The position numbers and the translations under genes were made by a program. Below the pieces are notes generated by a model that was not told the origin of the DNA, searched no databases, and worked only from the letters and a program-made list of their open reading frames with translations. This document shows positions 56,937 to 64,000 of a DNA stretch of 64,000 nucleotides, one piece after another; position 1 is the first letter of the stretch, and each line of letters begins with the position of its first letter. The DNA is from Entomortierella parvispora (Eukaryota > Mortierellomycota > Mortierellomycetes > Mortierellales > Mortierellaceae). Where the stretch lies: positions 2,480,001 through 2,544,000 of the forward strand of contig OY752141.1 of the NCBI GenBank assembly GCA_963573315.1, read 5' to 3'.

Positions 56937-58418
56937 TCAAAAAATATCAGGTTTTTTCCAGACGCGCTTCTGGCCGCTTTTCCAAACGCGACGAGTTCCA
57001 TTCTTCCATCGATCAAGCGCTGTTGGGGAGGGGACAATTCGGCTTTGGAACTGCTTGGACAAAATGTAGGCTTCCGACTCTTCAATGCCTTCCGAGAGTG
57101 TGAAGAGGACGCCTTGACAAGGGCCCGCCATAGGCCCGCCTTCGCGCAATTGACAATCCTCCAACCTGATTTGTCTTGAAAGCCGCGCAATAACCATAGG
57201 AAGAGTACTGTACGACTGTAGTGCGAATGTCAAGGTCAATGTTCGCAAGTTTGTACATATCCAAGGCTGACCGTCCTCCATGTCTTTGTCCGTCAAGAGA
57301 TACCCTTTGAAAATCTCCAACTGGGGTGTTGAACACAGGATTGAGTGTATAGCCACCCCAGGTAGATCAGTGCAATTATCCAAGTTCAAGACCCTGAGGG
57401 TAGCCAAATGATGAGGGCAAGCTCGCAAAGTCTCAAAAGAACAAAGGTCGAAATTCGAACTGTGCAAGTCCAGCTCCGTTAATTGGTTCATGTTTTCAAG
57501 CAACACTTCAAAATCGCTTTGGAGAAATCGTTGTGGCAAATGGAGGGATACCAACAGTCTCCAATGGTGACCGGACCGCATCGCCTCCACGAGCCGATGC
57601 ATTGGACCTTGTTCGTACTCAAAGGCCGTTACTGGTGTCCACCAAAGTCTCACCAACTCGGAACACTGCTCTATTAGCCAGAGTTGGCCTAACATAACAG
57701 CTTCAAGGTCTCCTCCAACGAGGGTCAGGTTTTGTATTAGACATCGCGTTTCCAGAGGGCCCCAAGACTGCAGACAAGTGGCAACCTCTCGTGGCTGAAG
57801 AGTAGTGTTATTTTCATTGCTAGGGCGAAGCCAGGAGCCATGCAGGACAAGCACCTGAAGCCGTGACCAGAGTTTCTCATAGACGATTCTCCATTGGTCA
57901 GGCCCGCTCAGGTGCACCCCAAGCAGGACTAGCTCTCGCAGTCTCTCGCAGCCGTACAGAGTAGCCAGGTGCTCTGCAGTCGTTGGTTGGCTGGACGTGA
58001 GGTCCGTTAACGTCCGCTGGTGGCGCTGGATAAGGTCGTCGTACGAGCGTTTGTCCTTTTGGCGGCACCGGATAAAGAGTCGAGTAAGGTTGTCGCATAT
58101 AAGAAATTGACGAAAGCTCACGTTAACTTGGCCTTGGATGGTCAGTCTCTGAATGAGGGACGAATGACTCCTGGCTACAGCGAATGAGGGCTGTTTGTAA
58201 TAGTCAGAGTCATATAAAGTCAGGTCTACCCAGAGGCATGGCAGAAGAATGGAGTACCAATGGCGAGAGACGCGAAGGCAAGTGATGAGGGACACCAGGT
58301 CTAGGTATGAGCCGAGCATGAAGAGCATTTCGGGAATACTGAAAGGGCTGAGCCTTCGTTCTTGTCTCGGAAGGCGGCTTTGTTGCTGCATGAGCGAAGA
58401 CCCTTGGACGCGAGTCAT
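56937..58418 (-). CDS. F-box/leucine-rich-repeat protein (family member 5), altered C-terminus
   Basis: 493 residues from ATG at 58418 (MTRVQGSSLMQQQSRLPRQE); a further in-frame ATG lies at 58493. The F-box near residues 23-65 is canonical (FSIPEMLFMLGSYL...TCLRVSRHWYSILLPCLW). Repeats and family marks follow: LIQRHQRTLTDLTSS, IHSILCSTPQLEIFKGY and DGQPWICTNLRTLTLTF. After MVIARLSRQIRLED the sequence ceases to look like the other members: the expected W-x-x-x-H-W-P-x-L-K motif is missing and the end is a run of Trp/Lys/Arg (RRVWKSGQKRVWKKPDIF). A frameshift or decay of the last repeats is likely, though the protein may still function. Confidence 0.8.
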   Translation of the reverse strand: MTRVQGSSLMQQQSRLPRQERRLSPFSIPEMLFMLGSYLDLVSLITCLRVSRHWYSILLPCLWVDLTLYDSDYYKQPSFAVARSHSSLIQRLTIQGQVNVSFRQFLICDNLTRLFIRCRQKDKRSYDDLIQRHQRTLTDLTSSQPTTAEHLATLYGCERLRELVLLGVHLSGPDQWRIVYEKLWSRLQVLVLHGSWLRPSNENNTTLQPREVATCLQSWGPLETRCLIQNLTLVGGDLEAVMLGQLWLIEQCSELVRLWWTPVTAFEYEQGPMHRLVEAMRSGHHWRLLVSLHLPQRFLQSDFEVLLENMNQLTELDLHSSNFDLCSFETLRACPHHLATLRVLNLDNCTDLPGVAIHSILCSTPQLEIFKGYLLTDKDMEDGQPWICTNLRTLTLTFALQSYSTLPMVIARLSRQIRLEDCQLREGGPMAGPCQGVLFTLSEGIEESEAYILSKQFQSRIVPSPTALDRWKNGTRRVWKSGQKRVWKKPDIF

Positions 58419-58778
58419 TGTCGGTAGGAAGAGAAGAAGAGGTGTGAATGACTGAAGGGAAGAGAAGAACGATGAATGAAAGGCGTAGCACACAAGGGGG
58501 AGGAAAACTACAGGGAGCAGCTGTTCTCGTGTCTGTGCTTCCTCAACGAACCACTGGCTTCTCGAACCTCACTCGCCAGTTCTGAACACTTGCTCGCCTG
58601 ATTTGGCCACTTGGGATAGAATATGAACATGCCCTTGGCGGCGAATTGGTATTTCTTGTTTTATTTCTTCTATCCGAGAAATTTGTTATCATATCATCCA
58701 GGAACTCACTGGTAGAAGCTTGAGTACGACTTCTTTCTTCTCCTGGAACATGGATGATCCTGACATTGATCGTCCACC
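58419..58778. other. Short intergenic region
   Basis: Lies between the start of F-box member 5 (-) and the end of ARPC4 (-). It is T/C-rich on the minus strand next to the F-box start. No gene is seen. Confidence 0.5.
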
Positions 58779-59807
58779 TTAGTTGAACTATGAGAACAGC
58801 AGATAGAGGGTTAGATCATGAATAAATCCCGACTTCTAATAAACAGTTCAGAAGCACACAGTGATTCCAGGCGGCGTAGCTTTCTCACTTACTCCAGCGA
58901 GGTATGCCTCCGACACGGCACGCAAGCGAGCATTGAGGCTCAGCTTCATCTCACTGATCTCCTTGTCGACCTCCTCCATGAACTGAATGATAAAGTCGAC
59001 CAATTTGTGCTTGTACATCTGTTCCGTGTGTGCGTTGGTGATTAAGAACGAGATATCATATCCCTATTCGAAATGATATCGAGTATTTGTACAAGAGTCA
59101 GCGGATGGTCCTTCTATCAATGTAATGCATTGTCGTTGCCTAGAGGCAGCAATGGCAGGATAAATACCTCTATTGGCTTGCGGCGAAGGATCACAAAGCT
59201 TTCTGCACGCTGCGTCAAGAAGCGTGTGAACTTGTGGGCCAGGATCCTCTCACTCTCATCCGCCTGCTTGATAGCGATGCTGATACGCAACGAGTTGACC
59301 GACGTCTCGATCAAGACCTTCTCCTTGTCGTTACGGCTAATGACTAGAGGGTTCAAGAGGACCTCCTTTGATGTGCTATTATACATTCACAACAGATAGG
59401 CATTCGTGTCAGTCATAACAGGATAACAGGTCAAAAGATACGACAGCAACCATAGCATGCGTGGAGGCGACTTTGTTTTTCAACGATCCAATACTAAAGC
59501 TGTTTCGTGTACCTGGTCTCAACCTCGGGCTTGTTGTGACGCTCCGCGACTTGGGAAGAAAAGTTCTCCAGGCACATGGCGGCGGTGAGTGTTTGGCGAA
59601 CAGCGCCAAGATATGGTCGGAGGGTGTTTGACTGGCATGACGAAAAGATGGATAGGAGCCAAGAGAAAGGCATAGAGGGAAGAATGGCAGGAGCGGGGTT
59701 GGTGTTAGTCAGTGCCATCTCGGCGATGCATGCAAAGTCATGATGAAGTCGTGTGTCGTTCAGTGCAGACTGTCTTTTTGTCCAGGTGGTGATGTCGACT
59801 GTACCAT
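58779..59807 (-). CDS. ARC19: Arp2/3 complex 20-kDa subunit ARPC4 (Arc19), 5 exons
   Basis: Minus-strand exons are 59805-59807 (ATG only), 59513-59631, 59168-59375, 58893-59063 and 58779-58787 (nine bases: TTC AAC TAA), giving 169 residues against 168-171 in human and yeast. ARPC4 is the core scaffold of the complex that nucleates branched actin, used in endocytosis and polarised growth. Conserved stretches are [53 protein letters not shown] and [13 protein letters not shown]. The start rests on the family ending of the N-terminus: ATG directly followed by GTACAG, and CCAG before TCA AAC ACC, restore MSNTLRPYL. An in-frame ATG also exists within that intron ([10 protein letters not shown]...), so unspliced RNA would give a longer N-terminus. 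Confidence 0.94.
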
Positions 59808-60144
59808 GATGCGCGAGCGAGGAGGAGGGGGGACAAGAGATGTAAGGGGTTGATGAATGAAGTGAATGACAGAGAAGTCGGTCTTTCAGCCGTGGGCCAT
59901 GCCGTTGGAACAGCCCTGGCTGCCTGTTCTCTCGCTTGTCGCGCTGTGGGTCCCTCCACACGTCACATTCAGATAGTTGTCACGTGCTCAAATGGTGGCT
60001 GAGCAGTCTTTGTGGACAGACAATGCAAAGCTGGTTTGTGTGCTGGGGAGGGCTTTAATGAAAGTTGGATTCCCTCCTGCCTCTTTCATCCTCACCCCCC
60101 CCCCCCCCCCCCTCCCCCCCCCAACCAAACACATCAACATCACC
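59808..60144. other. Divergent promoter region, ARPC4 / RNA-binding protein
   Basis: A compact 337-base region between divergent ATGs, containing a long C run next to the plus-strand gene. No other gene is seen. Confidence 0.6.
60095..60122 (+). repeat. Poly(C) tract in the 5' leader
   Basis: Eighteen C, one T and nine C end about 20 bases before the ATG at 60145. This is unusual for a fungal leader; it could be an hnRNP-K/PCBP-type binding site or simple slippage. Confidence 0.85.
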
Positions 60145-62164
60145 ATGGCCTTGTTCTTGGGAAGACTTACCCCCGACACCCGCTCCAGGGATCTTGAAGA
60201 CCTCTTTGCCAAGTACGGCAGAGTCACCCGTCTCGACATCAAGCGAGGTACTCCTTTTGTTTGTTTACTTTTTCTTTTTACTTATATTCACCCCACAGAT
60301 TACTGACAGCTTGAGCCCTTCAATCGCTTTCCAGGAACCAACTCTGGCTACGGATTCGTCGAATACGAGGTATAGTATCTTCTAGTTCAGGATCTGATGT
60401 CTACCTGTATGTCTTCTTTTACTTCATGGATACTGACTCTGGTCGATCGGACTGTTCCTTTCTTTCACTCTTTAGGACATCCGTGATGCTGAGGAGGCTG
60501 TCCATAAATTGAACGGAACTGTTGTTAATGGCAACCCCATCGTTGTCGAGTTTGCCAAGAACAACGGACGTCGCGCTGGCGACAACGAGTGCTTCAAGGT
60601 ATTCAGCAAGAGGTCCTTATTGATCAGAACTCGCTGGTTTTTATTTCCGAATCTAATTCCTCCCTACTTCCTTTTGACTATTTCTCTAGTGCGGCAAGGA
60701 GGGTATGATAACTATCAGCAGCATACGATCATAGCCACAGCAGCTGGAAAATTTTGTCGTTTACTTTGATGGTCTAACTGCCTTATACGTAACAAATTGC
60801 CGATGTTAGGTCACTGGGCCAGAGATTGCAGAGGAGGTGGTGGACGTGACAGAGATCGCAGAAGGTATTTTCAACAGTCATGCTCCGTTTTGTCGCTCTC
60901 CATCAGTCAGTGCGGGTTGCCGGTCCAGCTGGAGGTGTCGTCTTGTTTCCGTGCCTATGTCTGTGCCAGCCAATTTATCTTGGCCGTCGCCGCTTGAAGA
61001 GATCATGTCGACGTCGTCCTGTGGCCGCCGTCTCTTTTTTATCATCTGGGTGTCATGAACGATTGAATTTTTCCGATGTCGTTTCTACAAGAGAGTGTCT
61101 CGGTTTCCGCGTGTGCGTGGCATTGGATTACGAGGAATAGACCAGTCGATCATTCTCTACCGCGATGGATGGACGCTCGCCAAGCAACTGTCATTTCTCG
61201 CCACCCTTTTCCGTCGAACCATAAGAATTTCTGGACTCCTGGACATTCTCAGGAGCCGATTCAAAGACGAAGAGCCCTATGCACGCACTCAACCCTCCTG
61301 CGATTTCTTGACCAATGTTGACCAGCAGCGGATCAGTGGACCAACTTTGAACACAAGGACAGGACAATTCGTTTCGTTGTGGTGTTTCTTCAGTTTGGTC
61401 CTTGCAGTCGCGCTATTGTGCTCATCCGAACCGTACAGCCGATGTCGTGCCGTAATGTTCTTCGTATGTGCATTTGAGTTTCTTTTTCTAATCAGGCGCG
61501 GCATCTGAGCCATGACTGGAGAAAGTTTGCGCGCGGGTGTATGTGTGTATCGGGAAGGGAGATTGTTTTGGACAAGGAGAGTGGGAAGAGATATTCAAGA
61601 ACAAAAACAAAAGAGATTCTGACCCCCAGTTTCCTGCTTGCATGCATGCTCGACATGTTTTATCACCTAACAGATCTCGTTCTCCTCGCCGTCGTTCTCG
61701 TTCCAGATCTCGCTCCCGTTCCCCCCGTCGCGACTACCGTGACCGACGTGATGAGCGTGACTATGGCCGCGATCGCTATGACCGCCGTGATGATCGCGAT
61801 CGCCGCGATGACCGCCGCGGTGATGACCGTGACCGCCGTGATGACCGTGGTCGCGATTACCGTCGTGAGGAGAGTGACCGTCGTGGAAGCCGTGACGACG
61901 ACCGTCGTGGCTCCCGCGATGAGCGCCCCAACAGGGATGCTTCTCCCGCCCCTGCCCGTGGCCGCTCACCTAGCCCTGCCGGCGACCGTGAGCGTCGCGC
62001 CTCGAACGCTGATGCCCGTCAGCGTTCCAAGAGCCCAATTGCTCAGGATCGGTATGAGCATCAACATTATTGATTCCAGGCGTCTTTTAGCAGGCGAAAA
62101 TTAACCATATGCTTGTGTTCTTGATCCCTCTAGTGTTCGCTCCGTCTCACCCGATGGTCGTTAA
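60145..62164 (+). CDS. SR-like RNA-binding protein: RRM, CCHC zinc knuckle, RS/RD tail; 7 exons
   Basis: Exons 60145-60247, 60335-60369, 60476-60598, 60690-60702, 60810-60864, 61674-62051 and 62134-62164 join to 245 residues. Residues 1-73 form an RRM (RNP2 ALFLGRL, RNP1 SGYGFVEYE). After it, one CCHC knuckle is assembled across three exons: NECFKCGKEGHWARDC. Then come a Gly-rich link, an RS block (RSRSPRRRSRSRSRSRSRSP) and a long Arg-Asp repeat (about 90 residues of RRDDRDRR type), ending SVSPDGR. This is the layout of splicing factors such as plant RSZ/human SRSF7. Exon 4 has only 13 bases, and intron 5 is 809 nt, far longer than its neighbours. SR genes often regulate themselves through such introns; that is inference. 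Confidence 0.88.
60865..61673 (+). other. 809-nt intron of the SR-like gene
   Basis: Starts GTATTT and ends CTAACAG. Reading through from the preceding exon meets a stop after about 45 codons, so a retained intron would truncate the protein before its RS tail. No independent gene is recognised inside. Confidence 0.65.
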
Positions 62165-62538
62165 GATCTGAAATAACACAAGTTGGTAGAGTAAAAAAAT
62201 TTGTGCAATTCTCTTGAATGAGACAAATAAATATTCCTTAATCTTTTTTTTTTTTTTTTTTTTGGATGCTGAATGTGCTTTATTTGTTGAAGATAAAGAT
62301 GAAGAGAAAGAAAGTGTGAGCAAGATGTTGAATGTTTGGAGCGACCACAAAGGCCATTTTTTTATGAATGTGTGTAGGAGGGAGGGGGTAACGATTAGAG
62401 TCGCAAATCCGCAGAAAAGGAAGAGTGGGCAATGAAAGGACGCTCTTGGAACCTGCTGAGAAGCTAAAAGGGACGGGGGAATGATGGAGAAAAAGAGCAT
62501 GCTGTGGATATGAGATTGGTTCCAGATCAGAAACGTGT
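62165..62538. other. Convergent 3' region with T20 tract
   Basis: Shared 3' flank of the SR-like gene (+) and NAP1 (-). It contains 20 consecutive T at 62244-62263. No gene is seen. Confidence 0.6.
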
Positions 62539-63790
62539 CTATTGCTGCTTGCACTCAGGGGCCTTCTCGTCCTTGGCGGGAACCTAAGATGGGAAATAAC
62601 GATGCAGAACGTTAGCCTAAAAAGTTTCTTTGGAGGTTCTCTAGAAAACCGCCATCGTCGTGTTCAAATTCCAACTTACACCCTCATCGTCATCATCCTC
62701 GTCATCGTCCTCATCATCGTCCTCCTCATCATCTTCATCGTCGTACTCAAAGTCATCGTCATACTGGTCATCCTGGTCCTGGTATTGGAGAGCCTTGCCA
62801 GTGAACCAGTCGACAGCACGGGGAATGATAGAGTCCTTAAGCTCCTCGCCCAAACCATAGTCGGCCTCGAGCTTCTCGTCCAAATCCTCTTCCTCGTCCA
62901 AATCCTCATCATCCTCATCCTCAGGGGCAACTGGGGGAGTGAAGAATGAGAAGAAAGTCTCAGCGGGGACAGTCTTCTTAACCACACGGGTCTTGTTGGT
63001 TCCCTTGTGGCGCTGCTTCTTGGTCTCGACAGTGACCGACATGTCCTTGCCCTCCTTCCAGTCAATCTTGGTGCCCTCAGCATGATCATAGACAAAGTCG
63101 CCGCCATAGCCGGGCTCATCCTGGTAGAAATAGGTCTTTGTCAACAAGGAGTTGGTGAAAAACTCGTTGGGGGAGAACTCAAACTCGAGACGGAAGCCGG
63201 GCTTGTCAAAGTAGGCCATGCGGATATCAACCAAGTGCTTCAAAGCCTCCTCATCCTTCTCGGTGATAATGTCGGCGAACTGGGGGTGCGACTTCAAGGC
63301 GGTGAGCCAGAACTCGGGAATACCTATGGTTGCATGCATGTCAAAAATAAATTTCAGTCAGTACATTTGATACAATTCATCACAACTATGACAGTGCATG
63401 AACTAATTGTCACAGAGTCTTTACCTTCAACCTTCTCGGCATCCTTGTCCTCATCATCTTCCTCATCTTCCTCATGGTCCTCCTCGTCCTCACTGACGCC
63501 CTCCTCGACCTCAGCATCGGTAGGCTCGGCCTTTCCACTGATGAACTCGGCACGCTTCTGGTACAGAGGGGTGTAGAGAGCGAGGAACTTCTTCTCCAAA
63601 GCGAGGATCTCCTTCTGGAAATCAGCCTCCAAGACAGCATGCTTGTGCTGGAGAGACTTCAAGCCCTTGACACGACGACGAACATCGGCAGGGAGGGTCT
63701 GGACGTAGCCAGAGGGAGCACCGACCAAGTTGCCGAGGCGTCCCTGCAACATGGACATCAACTGTGGGTTGTTAGCCAACAATGAGGTTC
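62539..63790 (-). CDS. NAP1: Nucleosome assembly protein NAP1, N-terminal exon(s) beyond the window
   Basis: Three minus-strand exons (63425-63790, 62680-63323, 62539-62583) join in frame. The 5' end is a splice acceptor at 63792-63791 continuing a codon from an exon not visible in the last 210 bases, so the gene is partial. NAP1 is a histone H2A-H2B chaperone shuttling between cytoplasm and nucleus. Conserved segments are LEADFQKEILALEKKFLALY (dimerisation helix), LYQKRAEFISG, IPEFWLTALKSHP, LVDIRMAYFDKPGFRLEFEF, TVPAETFFSFFTPP and GLGEELKDSIIPRAVDWFTG. A very acidic Asp/Glu tail follows, typical of the family. After the tail a separate 15-codon exon adds VPAKDEKAPECKQQ, where many NAP1 proteins end in a CKQQ-type prenylation motif; the final C-K-Q-Q fits such a farnesylation box. 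Confidence 0.93.
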
Positions 63791-64000
63791 CTATATTCAA
63801 ATGAGAGTAACAAAAACAAAGGAAGAGTTAGTCGTTCGTTCCTACTTGGAAGAGAAACCATAGGAAGGTTATCTCGTTTAATTTGTTGGGGGCATTGAAA
63901 TAAAAAAGGGATGCGCAAGCAAAAACCAAATGAAAAAATCGCCATCTCTTCAAGACATGGTGCCTTTTTGGCTCTATCCGTCCAGTATGCTTAACAACAA
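63791..64000. other. NAP1 intron or 5' region at the window edge
   Basis: No exon that would supply the missing NAP1 N-terminus is evident here. The sequence is A-rich on the plus strand. Confidence 0.5.

Noticed and set aside
61541-62104. Two alternative frames through the RD-repeat exon, including a Gly/His-rich minus-strand frame
   Set aside because: Repetitive CGTGAC units leave several frames open; only the RS/RD frame joins the RRM and zinc-knuckle exons.
62660-62860. Ser-rich plus-strand frame over the NAP1 acidic tail
   Set aside because: Direct complement of the Asp/Glu codon run; shadow.

Overview
The window looks like nuclear DNA of a filamentous fungus of the Mortierellomycotina (Mortierella, Linnemannia or Podila type). 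Genes lie on both strands, are split by many short GT...AG introns (most about 75-330 nt), and are often preceded by CT/GA-rich leaders. The encoded proteins are fungal. The lysophosphatidate acyltransferase closely resembles the Mortierella enzymes I recall, and the F-box/LRR family is of a kind expanded in this group. No database was searched; gene models were built by matching reading frame, splice sites and family motifs by hand.

Layout. 1-597 (-): 5' part of an Rch1/SLC10A7-type membrane protein, cut by the window edge. 2883-4243 (+): membrane J-protein. 4502-7836 (-): G-protein alpha subunit with two 1-kb introns. About 5 kb with no convincing gene follows. 13151-14809 (+): 1-acyl-glycerol-3-phosphate acyltransferase. 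15317-16963 (-): F-box/LRR protein. 17045-18923 (-): cytochrome P450. After a gene-poor stretch come ribosomal protein uS19/RPS15 (-), peroxisomal acyl-CoA oxidase (-), ribosomal protein uL11/RPL12 (+), a head-to-head pair of small paralogous membrane proteins (27706-29062), and a five-exon TMEM229-like membrane protein (-). Two tandem F-box/LRR genes (31043-34473, +) follow, then TatD-type hydrolase (+), Cdc11-type septin (-), a very large TCP11/Sok1 protein (+), the histone H2B ubiquitin ligase Bre1 (-), NAD-dependent methylene-THF dehydrogenase (+), a secreted type-B carboxylesterase (+), two more F-box/LRR genes (55305 + and 56937 -), ARPC4 of the Arp2/3 complex (-), an RRM/CCHC/RS RNA-binding protein (+), and NAP1 (-), cut by the right edge.

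There is no operon logic. Functional themes are housekeeping (ribosome, chromatin, one-carbon, splicing), morphogenesis and signalling (G-alpha, septin, Arp2/3, TCP11/Sok1) and lipid metabolism (acyltransferase, CYP52-like P450, acyl-CoA oxidase with a C-terminal SKL). The most distinctive content is the dispersed F-box/LRR family. Five genes share the same architecture and a Pro-Trp-Val-Cys signature, and there is an antisense F-box relic. The second unusual point is a group of genes whose initiator ATG is split from the rest of the protein by an intron. I found no tRNA, rRNA, CRISPR or intact transposon.
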